DNA from: Pseudoalteromonas rubra | GTDB taxonomy: Bacteria; Pseudomonadota; Gammaproteobacteria; Enterobacterales; Alteromonadaceae | Length of the DNA stretch: 64,000 nt | Reading direction: 5' to 3' | Assembly: GCF_001482385.1 (NCBI RefSeq) | Contig: NZ_CP013611.1 | Coordinates: 1,302,001-1,366,000, forward strand | In this document: positions 56,742 to 64,000 of the stretch, in pieces | Numbering within the stretch: the first letter of the stretch is position 1 | Layout: each line of letters starts with the position of its first letter | Notes under the pieces: model-generated | Told to the model about the DNA's origin: nothing | The model's database searches: none | Seen by the model: the letters and a program-made list of their open reading frames with translations, nothing else | Translations under genes and position numbers: made by a program

Positions 56742-57353
56742 ATGGCATTTACACTGCCCGCGTTACCTTATGCTTATGATGCGTTAGAGCCGCATATTGA
56801 CAGCAAAACCATGGAGATCCATCACACCCTGCATCACCAGACTTATGTCAACAAAGCCAATGCTGCGCTTGAAGGCAGCGAGTTTGAAGGTCAATCCACC
56901 ATAGAGTTGCTAAACAATATCCATGATCTCCCTGAGGCATTGCGTGGTGCTGTGCGCGATCACGTCGGTGGCCACAACAATCACTCTTTATTCTGGGAAG
57001 TCATGTCGCCACAAGGCGGGCAACTGCATCAGGGAGAACTTTCCGCAGCCATTGATAAGCACTTTGGCGATTACGACACATTTAAAACGCAATTTACCCA
57101 GGCTGCGGTAAGTCGTTTTGGAAGCGGCTGGGCCTGGCTGGTCGTGGATGATCAAAAGCGTCTGCAGGTCACCAGCTCACTCAATCAGGACAGTCCATTT
57201 ATGGACGGCCTGACCCCTGTGTTAGGGCTCGATGTGTGGGAGCACGCATACTACCTCAAGTATCAAAACCGCAGACCTGAGTATATAGAGGCATTTTACA
57301 AAGTGGTTAACTGGCAAGAAGTAGAACGCCGTTTTCTTGAAGCGGTAAGCTAG
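56742..57353 (+). CDS. sodA: superoxide dismutase, manganese type
   Basis: 203 residues. Ligands H27, H81, D164 and H168. The manganese subfamily signature is present: G77 in [11 protein letters not shown], with the Gln supplied from the C-terminal half (Q149 in NQDSP). The family decides metal preference by these two positions; compare Q70 of the Fe enzyme at 208. Start preceded by AAAGGAGAGA. Second gene of the operon with the unknown helical gene, so likely derepressed by iron limitation, when the Fe-SOD cannot be metallated. The repeat element begins at its stop codon. Confidence 0.95.
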   Translation: MAFTLPALPYAYDALEPHIDSKTMEIHHTLHHQTYVNKANAALEGSEFEGQSTIELLNNIHDLPEALRGAVRDHVGGHNNHSLFWEVMSPQGGQLHQGELSAAIDKHFGDYDTFKTQFTQAAVSRFGSGWAWLVVDDQKRLQVTSSLNQDSPFMDGLTPVLGLDVWEHAYYLKYQNRRPEYIEAFYKVVNWQEVERRFLEAVS

Positions 57354-57526
57354 AACCAATTTCACTTAATACCTGTTCAATTTGAAGGAGCAAATATGAC
57401 GCTAACGACGTTAAAAGTTTCTCATTTAGAACCTTATACCTTAGACATAGGTTCACAATTTTTTGCCTAGTCTTCGAGCATGTTTTCTCGCCTCAAAATA
57501 GAACACTTAATTAAGCAAATCGGTAT
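57353..57526 (+). repeat. ~165-bp MITE-like repeat, copy 2
   Basis: Same family as 33786-33948, in the opposite chromosomal orientation. Its left end (ACCAATTTCACTTAATACC) follows the sodA stop codon directly. Conserved blocks include GAAGGAGCAAATA, GACGCTAACG and TTTTCTCGCCTCAAAAT; the middle (about 57430-57470) differs. The right end is AGCAAATCGGTAT. No coding capacity seen. Confidence 0.85.
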
Positions 57527-57536
57527 AACTCACAAA

Positions 57537-57568
57537 AAAGCCAGCGACACAGCGCTGGCTTTTTTTTT
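57537..57568. terminator. bidirectional terminator between sodA and aroC
   Basis: AAAAAAGCCAGCG ... CGCTGGCTTTTTTTTT, with A and T runs on both sides. Confidence 0.92.
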
Positions 57569-57581
57569 CTCCTAGCCGCCG

Positions 57582-58682
57582 TTAAGTGCGTTGCGCAGGA
57601 ATAGGACCGTGGGATAACTCAACATGTGGATTCTGACCACGTTGTCTGAGCAAATGGTCCATCAAGGTGATTGCCATCATCGCTTCTGCAATCGGTATAG
57701 CCCGGATCCCGACACACGGATCATGACGCCCTTTGGTGATCATCTCTACCGACTCATTTTGCGTATTGATACTCTGACCCGGGATAGTAATACTGGAAGT
57801 CGGTTTAAGTGCGATGGAAGCAATGATATCCTGGCCTGTCGAAATACCTGCCAGTACGCCACCAGCATGATTACTGGTAAACCCGTCTGGTGTTAGCTCG
57901 TCGCGGTGCTCTGAACCTTTTTGCTCAACCACCTCAAAACCGTCACCAATCTCAACGCCTTTTACGGCATTGATACTCATCAGAGAGTGCGCCAGTTCAG
58001 CATCCAATCTGTCGAATACCGGCTCGCCTAAGCCAACCGGAACCCCTTTTGCCACCACTTTGACTTTGGCGCCAACCGAATCACCTTGCTTTTTCAGATC
58101 CCGCATATATTCGTCCAGTGCGTCCAGTTTGGCTACATCGGGAAAGAAAAAGGGGTTCTGCTCAACCTGTTGCCAGTCAAACTGCTCAGCTTTAATAGGC
58201 CCAAGTTGAGACAGACAGGCATGGATCTCAACACCATGCACCTGCTTAAGGTATTTTTTAGCAATGCCACCAGCCGCAACACGAATGGCCGTTTCTCTGG
58301 CTGACGAGCGTCCGCCACCGCGATAGTCGCGGTGTCCGTATTTGTGCCAATAACTGTAATCACCGTGACCTGGGCGGAAAACATCTTTGATTTTGCTGTA
58401 GTCTTTGGAACGCTGATCGGTATTCTCGATTAACAAACCAATACTGGTGCCAGTCGTTTTCCCCTCGAACACCCCAGAGAGGATTTTAATTTCATCCCCC
58501 TCGCGGCGCTGAGTCGTATAGCGGCTTTGTCCGGGTTTGCGCCTGTCCAGATCAACCTGAAGATCCGCTTCGTCCAATTCAAGCCCCGCCGGGACGCCAT
58601 CTACCACACCGCCCAGTGCGAGACCATGGCTTTCACCAAAAGTCGTTACCTTAAATAGTTGGCCTATGCTGTTGCCTGCCAT
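57582..58682 (-). CDS. aroC: chorismate synthase
   Basis: 366 residues. Family signatures [18 protein letters not shown], the stretch [29 protein letters not shown], and a C-terminal R-rich end. It makes chorismate from EPSP with reduced FMN, the last shared step to aromatic amino acids. It starts 57 bases after prmB on the same strand, the usual prmB-aroC pair. Confidence 0.98.
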   Translation of the reverse strand: MAGNSIGQLFKVTTFGESHGLALGGVVDGVPAGLELDEADLQVDLDRRKPGQSRYTTQRREGDEIKILSGVFEGKTTGTSIGLLIENTDQRSKDYSKIKDVFRPGHGDYSYWHKYGHRDYRGGGRSSARETAIRVAAGGIAKKYLKQVHGVEIHACLSQLGPIKAEQFDWQQVEQNPFFFPDVAKLDALDEYMRDLKKQGDSVGAKVKVVAKGVPVGLGEPVFDRLDAELAHSLMSINAVKGVEIGDGFEVVEQKGSEHRDELTPDGFTSNHAGGVLAGISTGQDIIASIALKPTSSITIPGQSINTQNESVEMITKGRHDPCVGIRAIPIAEAMMAITLMDHLLRQRGQNPHVELSHGPIPAQRT

Positions 58683-58738
58683 TGATTTTCCTCATTCCAA
58701 AAAAACACCATCGCGCTTCCCTGCCTGCAGGAAAACGC

Positions 58739-59674
58739 TTAGTCGTTAAAGTAATCCAGTAACTGTTTTTTACTGATCACAAACACGCCCAGTCCGCCGC
58801 GTTCAAATTCCAGCCAGGTAAATGGCGCGCCTGGATAAAGCGCTTCCATATGTACCATAGAATTACCCACCTCGACAAATAACAAGCCCTCATCTGTAAG
58901 GTGTCCGGCAGCCTCTTGCAATAAAGTCCGGGTAACATCCAGACCATCTTCACCTGAGGCCAGGCCGAGTTCTGGTTCATGGTGGAACTCCTCCGGGAGA
59001 TCCGCCATATCTTCCGCATCAACATAAGGTGGGTTTGCGACGATCAAATCATATTGCTGCCCAGGTACACCGCTGAACACATCGGACTGAATCGCAAACA
59101 CCTGCTCCTGTGCCTGATGGTCATGAATGTTCATTTCGGCCACCGCCAGGGCATCGAAAGAAATATCAACCGCATCCACCTGAGCCTGTTCAAAAGCTTT
59201 GGCCAGTGCGATTGCAATACACCCCGAGCCCGTACACATGTCTAATATACGCGTTACTTTTTCCGGTGACTTTAACCAGGGCGTGAACTGCGTTTCGATC
59301 AGCTCAGCAAAAGGCGAACGGGGCACTAACACACGCTCATCCACATAAAACGGCAGCCCCGCAAACCAGGCCTGATTAGTCAGGTAAGCAACCGGAATAC
59401 GCTCATCGATGCGCAATCTAAGGTACTCTACCAGCCGGACTTTCTCGCTGTGTGTCAGACGCGCACTGATTAACTCTTTCGGCGCATCAACGGGCAAGTT
59501 AAGCAATGGCAGAACCAGGCTGACCGCCTCATCCCATGGGTTATCGGTGCCATGACCAAAAAATACACCATTGCCCGCAAACTGACTCGCAGTCCAGCGT
59601 AACCAATCCTGTATGGTGACTAAATCCTGATAGGCTTCTTCAGCCATCGCCTGAGAAATAACAGAGTCGCTCAT
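58739..59674 (-). CDS. prmB: ribosomal protein L3 glutamine methyltransferase
   Basis: 311 residues. SAM-dependent N5-glutamine methyltransferase. The AdoMet motif ([17 protein letters not shown]) and catalytic NPPYV are present. The N-terminal helical part that binds L3 is complete. Methylates a Gln of ribosomal protein L3. Divergent from smrB, which is the typical arrangement. Confidence 0.95.
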   Translation of the reverse strand: MSDSVISQAMAEEAYQDLVTIQDWLRWTASQFAGNGVFFGHGTDNPWDEAVSLVLPLLNLPVDAPKELISARLTHSEKVRLVEYLRLRIDERIPVAYLTNQAWFAGLPFYVDERVLVPRSPFAELIETQFTPWLKSPEKVTRILDMCTGSGCIAIALAKAFEQAQVDAVDISFDALAVAEMNIHDHQAQEQVFAIQSDVFSGVPGQQYDLIVANPPYVDAEDMADLPEEFHHEPELGLASGEDGLDVTRTLLQEAAGHLTDEGLLFVEVGNSMVHMEALYPGAPFTWLEFERGGLGVFVISKKQLLDYFND

Positions 59675-59759
59675 GAGTTGCTCTCACTACTAAATGCATG
59701 GCGGCATTGTAACGGTTTTTACGCTAGGTTTTTACGCTTTTTTTCTTTAAAATGGCGCT

Positions 59760-60314
59760 ATGAACACAGATAAACCAAACTCACAACTGCCAGCTGATGA
59801 TTTCGCCTTGTTCCGCGAGGCAATATCGGGCACCAGTCAGTTCAAACAAGATACCGTGCAACAAGCCAGACGTCAGACGCGCTTTAAGGGTGAAGTGATC
59901 GCCGAACAAAAAAAGCAGCATCAGGCAGAGTTCTATTTTTCAGACGAATATGTTCCGGATATAGACACTCATGGCACCGTCAATTATGTTCGCCCGGGTG
60001 CGGACAAGTATCTCGCCAAGCAACTGCGCCGCGGTGATTACGCGCCTGAGCTGATCCTCGATATGCATGGTATGAACAAAGAAACGGCCAAAGATGAGCT
60101 GGCTGCGTTGATCCACGCCTGCAAAAAACAGCATGTCGCTTGTGCCTGCGTTGTACATGGCATTGGTGAGCGCGTGTTAAAGCACAAAGTGCCGCAATAT
60201 TTAGTGCAACACCCAGATATATTAGCAATCCACCAGGCCCCATTAGAATATGGTGGCAAAGGAGCCGTCCTGATCCTGGTCGATTTGCCACAAAATATGG
60301 AATTTCGCCGCTAA
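59760..60314 (+). CDS. smrB: endonuclease SmrB
   Basis: 184 residues. Basic N-terminal part and a C-terminal Smr domain (DMHGMNKETAKDELAALIHACKKQ; VVHGIGERVLKHKVPQYLVQH). SmrB cleaves mRNA between collided ribosomes in E. coli. The DxH and HGxG motifs are intact. Monocistronic, divergent from prmB. Confidence 0.93.
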   Translation: MNTDKPNSQLPADDFALFREAISGTSQFKQDTVQQARRQTRFKGEVIAEQKKQHQAEFYFSDEYVPDIDTHGTVNYVRPGADKYLAKQLRRGDYAPELILDMHGMNKETAKDELAALIHACKKQHVACACVVHGIGERVLKHKVPQYLVQHPDILAIHQAPLEYGGKGAVLILVDLPQNMEFRR

Positions 60315-60529
60315 TGATAAGCCGGGCGTGTGCAGTCAAAGTCGCATCGCCCTGTCGCGCCATCCTGATTTACCCAATAGACAAACACCCGACTTTGCCT
60401 ATCGCCTCTCCCATCCTATTTTCGTGTAAGACCTTTTAACACTCTGCTCACCAAGCTAGCGACACGGTTGCAAATACGTTATATTGCTAGGTAATCTGAC
60501 TATTTATTTTCAACATTTTCTGTCATACC

Positions 60530-61330
60530 ATGAATGAACTTTTAAGCTCAGATCTGAGCATCCTACTTCTGGAGCCGTCCCAGACACAAAGACGGATCAT
60601 CAGCAACGAACTTCAGGAAGAAGGGATCCGCAATATCGAGAGCGTGGACACACTTGCTGCTGCCATCGAGAGCCTGAATAACAGCAAGCCTGATCTGGTG
60701 ATCAGTGCACTGTATCTGCCTGACGGTGAAGCACTCACCTTATTGCAGCACATCCATACCGAGCTGGCTGATCACCAGCTGCCTTTTATGCTGGTATCCA
60801 GTGAGACACGCAGAGTACAGCTGGAAGCGTTCAAGCAATCTGGTGTGGTTGCCATTCTGCCGAAACCTTTCAACAAAACGCACCTGGGCAAAGCCATCAA
60901 CGCGACACTGGATATACTCTCTCCGGAAGAGCTTGAGCTGGACTTGTATGATATCCAGGAGCTGCGGATCCTGGTCGTAGACGATTCACGCCTGGCACGC
61001 AATCACATCCGCCGGGTGCTGAACAACCTGGGCGCAACTCGGATCAGTGAAGCGGAGCATGGGGCTGAAGCGCTCACAATCTTAGAAGAGCACATGTTTG
61101 ATTTGATCATTACCGACTTCAATATGCCTGAAGTAAACGGCCAGGAGCTGGCTGAAGCCATTCGAAACTCCAATGAGCATAATCACGTGCCAATCCTCAT
61201 GGTGTCCTCTGAGGCCAATGAAACGCATCTGGCTAATATTGCGCAATCTGGCGTGAACGCTTTATGTGATAAGCCATTCGAACCTCAGGTAGTGAAACAA
61301 TTGATCTATCAGCTACTTGAGCAAAGTTAA
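60530..61330 (+). CDS. double-receiver response regulator
   Basis: 266 residues, made of two receiver domains and nothing else. The first (1-128) is degenerate: Ala60 sits where the phosphoacceptor Asp belongs and the acidic pair is reduced to E15, though K112 is kept. The second (145-266) is complete with D151-D152, D196 and K248. No output domain. It probably acts through protein contacts, as in chemotaxis or phosphorelay systems. No kinase is next to it. The region 61331-61523 behind it holds two short perfect inverted repeats. Confidence 0.88.
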   Translation: MNELLSSDLSILLLEPSQTQRRIISNELQEEGIRNIESVDTLAAAIESLNNSKPDLVISALYLPDGEALTLLQHIHTELADHQLPFMLVSSETRRVQLEAFKQSGVVAILPKPFNKTHLGKAINATLDILSPEELELDLYDIQELRILVVDDSRLARNHIRRVLNNLGATRISEAEHGAEALTILEEHMFDLIITDFNMPEVNGQELAEAIRNSNEHNHVPILMVSSEANETHLANIAQSGVNALCDKPFEPQVVKQLIYQLLEQS

Positions 61331-61392
61331 CCATTTATTGGTTAAAACCACCATCCAGACTGGTCAAAAGACTCAACCTAGATTTTGACCAG
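61327..61392. repeat. two hairpins after the double-receiver gene
   Basis: TTAACCA-5-TGGTTAA (61327-61345) overlaps the stop codon, and CTGGTCAAAA-13-TTTTGACCAG (61360-61392) follows. Both stems are perfect. They probably end transcription, but neither has a T tract on the plus strand. Confidence 0.55.
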
Positions 61393-61523
61393 CGATATCA
61401 CAAACTTAAAAATCAATACAATTCATATACTTATAAATTTTCTTTAAACTGGCACAACCTTTGTAATAGTTAGAACGACTAACACAATAAAGTCATCGAA
61501 ACTAACGCAAAAGGAACCAGACA

Positions 61524-61835
61524 ATGAAAACTGCAACCCAACTTAGCATCCTTATCCTGACATTTGGTCTGAGCACCAGCGCTATCGCAGCGGGCAATAC
61601 CAGCGTGACAGCCAGCGTCAATGCCACAACCGTTGCCAGCGTCAGCGCAATGTCAGCTATCAATAGCGGGACTACTTCTGCAACTCAGGAAATACTCACT
61701 GAAATGAAGTCTCACATCAGCCAGACCATCAAAGCAAATCTGGTAGAACTGAAAGAAAGCACCAAAGCTGCATTGATTAAGTCATTCACGCCAGAGCAAG
61801 AAGAAGCACAACAAACATCAGGCAAGGAACAGTAA
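61524..61835 (+). CDS. small secreted Ala/Ser/Thr-rich protein, unknown
   Basis: 103 residues. Signal peptide MKTATQLSILILTFGLSTSAIA. The mature part starts Ser/Thr/Val/Ala-rich (GNTSVTASVNATTVASVSAM) and continues with an amphipathic helix (EILTEMKSHISQTIKANLVELKESTKAALIK) and an acidic tail. No family recognised. AAAAGGAACC before the start. The 41-residue peptide gene begins one base after its stop codon. Confidence 0.75.
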   Translation: MKTATQLSILILTFGLSTSAIAAGNTSVTASVNATTVASVSAMSAINSGTTSATQEILTEMKSHISQTIKANLVELKESTKAALIKSFTPEQEEAQQTSGKEQ

Positions 61836-61836
61836 G

Positions 61837-61962
61837 ATGCTGAATGAAATGACACTTTTTAGCCTGCTGGTCACGCCAGTTATCAGTTTAATGCTGGCGT
61901 ATGGTTCGGTAGAGTTAATCAAACGTCTCAATCATAAGTGGTCGATAGGGCGTGCATCATGA
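61837..61962 (+). CDS. 41-residue membrane peptide
   Basis: MLNEMTLFSLLVTPVISLML... with one hydrophobic segment (about residues 6-24), then VELIKRLNHKWSIGRAS with a basic end, so the N-terminus would face the periplasm and the tail the cytoplasm. AAGGA at 61824-61828 is spaced 8 bases from the ATG. It follows the secreted-protein gene with only one base between, strongly suggesting co-translation. No homologue recognised; the short length limits confidence. Confidence 0.6.
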   Translation: MLNEMTLFSLLVTPVISLMLAYGSVELIKRLNHKWSIGRAS

Positions 61963-61981
61963 CAAGGCAAAATCGGGGTAT

Positions 61982-62006
61982 AAAAAAACCCGCACAAAGC
62001 GGGTTT
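61982..62006. terminator. bidirectional terminator between the small peptide and peroxiredoxin genes
   Basis: AAAAAACCCGC-ACAAA-GCGGGTTTTT hairpin with A and T runs. Confidence 0.9.
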
Positions 62007-62029
62007 TTCTCAGAACAACAAAGTCGAGC

Positions 62030-62635
62030 TTACAGGTCGCCTTCGTTTTCAGATAGGAACTTAGCAACACCTTCAGGGCTTGCATCCATACCTTTTTTGC
62101 CTTCAGTCCAGCCAGCTGGACATACTTCACCGTGCTCTTCGTGGAACGCCAGCGCGTCAACCATGCGCAGCATTTCGTCGATGTTACGGCCCAGAGGCAG
62201 ATCGTTTACTACCTGGTGACGTACATTACCTTCTGAGTCGATCAGGAATGAACCACGGAAAGCAACGCCAGCTTCTGGGTGCTCAACGTCATATGCCTGA
62301 CAGATTTCGTGCTTCACGTCAGCAACCAGGTCATACTTAACCGGACCAATACCGCCTTCGTTTACTGGGGTGTTACGCCATGCGTTGTGAGAGAACTGAG
62401 AATCGATAGATACACCGATCACTTCAACACCACGCTTTTGGAATTCTTCGTAACGCTTGTCAAATGCGATTAGCTCTGAAGGACAAACGAAAGTGAAGTC
62501 TAGTGGGTAAAAGAAAATAACCGCTTTTTTACCTTTAATACGCTCATGTAGATTGTAACCATCTACGATTTCACCGTTACCTAAAACTGCTGCTGCTGTA
62601 AAGTCAGGTGCCTTGCGGCCTACTAATACACCCAT
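62030..62635 (-). CDS. typical 2-Cys peroxiredoxin (AhpC/TSA family)
   Basis: 201 residues from the ATG at 62635, preceded by TTTGGAGAT; the in-frame upstream extension has no such site. Peroxidatic Cys in DFTFVCPSEL and resolving Cys in HGEVCPAGW, with the C-terminal extension of the eukaryotic-like, hyperoxidation-sensitive group. It reduces peroxides in the cytoplasm using thioredoxin; no AhpF is nearby. Monocistronic. A weak OxyR-like site lies about 205 bases upstream. Confidence 0.94.
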   Translation of the reverse strand: MGVLVGRKAPDFTAAAVLGNGEIVDGYNLHERIKGKKAVIFFYPLDFTFVCPSELIAFDKRYEEFQKRGVEVIGVSIDSQFSHNAWRNTPVNEGGIGPVKYDLVADVKHEICQAYDVEHPEAGVAFRGSFLIDSEGNVRHQVVNDLPLGRNIDEMLRMVDALAFHEEHGEVCPAGWTEGKKGMDASPEGVAKFLSENEGDL

Positions 62636-62771
62636 TGTTATCTCCAAATAGTTAGTTTGAGTTCCAAAGTTCCACACTCACACAGAGTGACACGGCCAAT
62701 AAGGCAATGTGTTTCTGTATCACTGTGAATTGTCACTTATTATTGAGGCGTTTTATAAAAAAACAACCCTT

Positions 62772-62785
62772 ATACCAATTGGTAT
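62772..62785. repeat. ATACCAATTGGTAT palindrome
   Basis: A perfect 14-base palindrome identical to the two outer ends of the MITE-like repeat joined tail to tail (ATACCAATT / AATTGGTAT). It is in the 5' region of the peroxiredoxin gene. It may be the remnant of such an element or an unrelated operator. Confidence 0.5.
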
Positions 62786-62839
62786 TATTTGGCGCTCAGT
62801 TTATGCTGTTCCTTCTAAAGGATACAATCGAATTATCCG

Positions 62840-62876
62840 ATAGCAGTCATCTAATAAATTGATGGCACAGTGATTA
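62840..62876. promoter_or_regulatory. possible OxyR-like site (weak)
   Basis: ATAG-N7-CTAA-N7-ATGG-N7-ATTA. The four-part OxyR consensus ATAG-N7-CTAT-N7-ATAG-N7-CTAT is matched at 11 of 16 positions with the right spacing. It is between the peroxiredoxin and fadR genes. The distance to the peroxiredoxin start is rather long, so this is weak. Confidence 0.25.
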
Positions 62877-62904
62877 ACCACCCTCACAACAATTTTCGGG
62901 TACA

Positions 62905-62930
62905 AAAAAAGCACCCTGAGGTGCTTTTTC
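62905..62930 (-). terminator. terminator of fadR
   Basis: AAAAAGCACC-CTGA-GGTGCTTTTT hairpin, just after the fadR stop codon. Confidence 0.88.
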
Positions 62931-62948
62931 ATGCGGGTCGGTTAACCC

Positions 62949-63662
62949 TTAATCCATGATGTCGTCAGGCATATCACCACGTAGCTGCTGCCAAATCTCA
63001 CCGGAGCGGTGACCGTATTTACGCATCAGTGCAATGGCACCGTCGTGCTCACCTTTTTCTGCCAGCGCTGTCAAATCAGCATAAAACTCGCGAGCAAGTT
63101 CGCGGGTACGCGGATCTGAGAAGTAATGACAGCCAATTTTTGAATAGAGCCCTTTGAATCCGTTAAGGATTAGCACATAAATTTTATTGTTGCCGGCACT
63201 GGCCAGCTGATGATGAACTCGGTAGTCGTACTCAGCAAACGCTTCTGCCGTATCTGCAACTTCCGCATGCTTAGACAAAATGTCGACCACAGATTGAGGA
63301 TTGAACTTAATCGCTGCACGCGTATAGATAGCGCTAATATTGGTGCGAGCAGACAGCAGCTGATCAGTCAGTTCAGGGACTTTGTCCTCGTCCAGCCGTG
63401 CCAGCGTCTCGAGAATATTCAGACCTGACGTTTCCCAGAAATTGTTTACCCGCGTTGGCTTACCATGTTGAATAGTCAGCCAGCCATCACGCGCCAAGCG
63501 CTGTAATACTTCACGCAAGGTGGTGCGAGTAACACCAATAAGCTCCGACAGCTCACGCTCGGCTGGTAAAATGGAGCCGGGAGGAAATTCGCCATTCCAA
63601 ATTGACTCGACAATATACTCCTCAGCAAAACCTGCTGGGCTCTTGGCTTTAAAGATTCTCAT
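62949..63662 (-). CDS. fadR: fatty acid metabolism regulator FadR
   Basis: 237 residues. GntR-type winged helix ([60 protein letters not shown]) with the FadR-specific acyl-CoA-binding helical domain. It represses fatty acid degradation and activates unsaturated fatty acid synthesis; long-chain acyl-CoA releases it from DNA. Monocistronic. Confidence 0.96.
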   Translation of the reverse strand: MRIFKAKSPAGFAEEYIVESIWNGEFPPGSILPAERELSELIGVTRTTLREVLQRLARDGWLTIQHGKPTRVNNFWETSGLNILETLARLDEDKVPELTDQLLSARTNISAIYTRAAIKFNPQSVVDILSKHAEVADTAEAFAEYDYRVHHQLASAGNNKIYVLILNGFKGLYSKIGCHYFSDPRTRELAREFYADLTALAEKGEHDGAIALMRKYGHRSGEIWQQLRGDMPDDIMD

Positions 63663-63884
63663 TTAACACCACTTTTGACAACATAAAGTACGTCGACAAG
63701 CCTGTGCTTCTGTACGTAGCACACCGACAGGCTTCTGCAACTCAATAATCCACTGATTGTACCAGATGATTTAGAACTAACAAGGCATATCTGTGCCACT
63801 GTGCGAGCTCAGATAACATCATGAAGGAAAAGCACGAATAAAGGAACACACCAGGCCAAGTCGCCATACTTTTTTACCGGAACA

Positions 63885-64000
63885 TTAAGGTTTAACGCCG
63901 ATCCCCTGAACCACAGCAGCCAGCCCTGTATGGTATTGACCCTCTACAACCGGGCGTTCCAATTGTTCAAGGTGTGTCCAGTCCAGCCCCGGTAATTCTT
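63885..64000 (-). CDS. 3' end of an unidentified gene (partial)
   Basis: The last 38 codons of a minus-strand frame that enters from the window edge and stops at 63885-63887. The end reads LDWTHLEQLERPVVEGQ... and closes with GVKP. I do not recognise it. The 220 bases between it and fadR contain two imperfect direct repeats (GTACGTCGACAAGCC / GTACGT...CGACAGGC) and no other gene. Confidence 0.4.
   Translation of the reverse strand, partial: ELPGLDWTHLEQLERPVVEGQYHTGLAAVVQGIGVKP

Noticed and set aside
63680..63745. Direct repeats upstream of fadR as a regulatory array or CRISPR-like repeat
   Set aside because: Only two imperfect units with irregular spacing.
1..64000. tRNA, rRNA, CRISPR, prophage or insertion sequence
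   Set aside because: Checked the gaps between genes by eye; no clover-leaf, rRNA, regular repeat array, integrase or transposase was found.

Overview
The window is a 64-kb piece of chromosome from a marine gammaproteobacterium of the order Alteromonadales, most probably Pseudoalteromonas. The evidence is the conserved housekeeping order (pdxJ-recO-era-rnc-lepB-lepA-rseC-rseB-rseA-rpoE // nadB; cptA-sdhE // ygfZ; prmB-aroC // smrB), Alteromonadales-type proteins (DUF2897, DUF481, a DUF4856/imelysin pair), a secreted multidomain chitinase, moderate GC content and many orphan signalling proteins. I see no rRNA, tRNA, CRISPR array, prophage or insertion sequence. The only mobile-looking DNA is two copies of a ~165-bp repeat with inverted ends.

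Layout. 0-6 kb: Fe-superoxide dismutase (sodB), then the stationary-phase/stress trio prkA-yeaH-spoVR. 6-12.5 kb: a two-gene c-di-GMP signalling unit (REC-CheC-like and PAS-GGDEF), a periplasmic thiol peroxidase, a GNAT acetyltransferase, a Spo0M-like protein, a KefB-type cation/proton antiporter and a small unknown gene. 12.5-19.2 kb: a fatty acid hydroxylase and a three-gene surface operon (DUF4856 lipoprotein, imelysin-like lipoprotein, TonB-dependent receptor), probably for metal acquisition. 19.4-25 kb: an orphan OmpR-type regulator with a degenerate receiver, the divergent ilvY/ilvC pair and a chemoreceptor. 25-33.8 kb: a transglutaminase/TPR lipoprotein with an M28 peptidase, a GIY-YIG protein, bamE, an ankyrin membrane protein, DUF2897, a YjiH-type transporter, bamC, gcvR and bcp. 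33.9-49 kb: the core housekeeping block with the RpoE envelope-stress operon, nadB, sdhE/cptA, ygfZ, slyD, DUF481, yciU and a crotonase. 49-54 kb: cidA/cidB-like membrane proteins, an MscS channel and the chitinase. 54-57.5 kb: a secreted protein of unknown function behind a Fur-box-like sequence, a YghU-type glutathione transferase, and an unknown helical gene with Mn-superoxide dismutase (sodA) behind another Fur-like box. 57.5-64 kb: aroC, prmB, smrB, a double-receiver regulator, a small secreted protein with a 41-residue membrane peptide, a 2-Cys peroxiredoxin, fadR and the 3' end of an unidentified gene.

How it fits together. Two themes recur. One is iron and oxidative stress. An Fe-SOD and a Mn-SOD lie in the same window, and the Mn-SOD promoter carries a box that matches 18 of 21 bases of a box before the DUF4856-imelysin-TonB operon, at nearly the same distance from the start codon. 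A third, stronger Fur-like box precedes an unknown secreted protein. This suggests one iron-responsive regulon. The other theme is envelope quality control: RpoE/RseABC, BamC, BamE, LepB, CidAB and MscS. The rpoE promoter carries a recognisable sigma-E signature. I did not find an unmistakably new multi-gene system. The best leads are the iron-linked loci (DUF4856 operon and the 54.0-kb secreted protein) and the repeat element, whose two copies both start directly at a stop codon.
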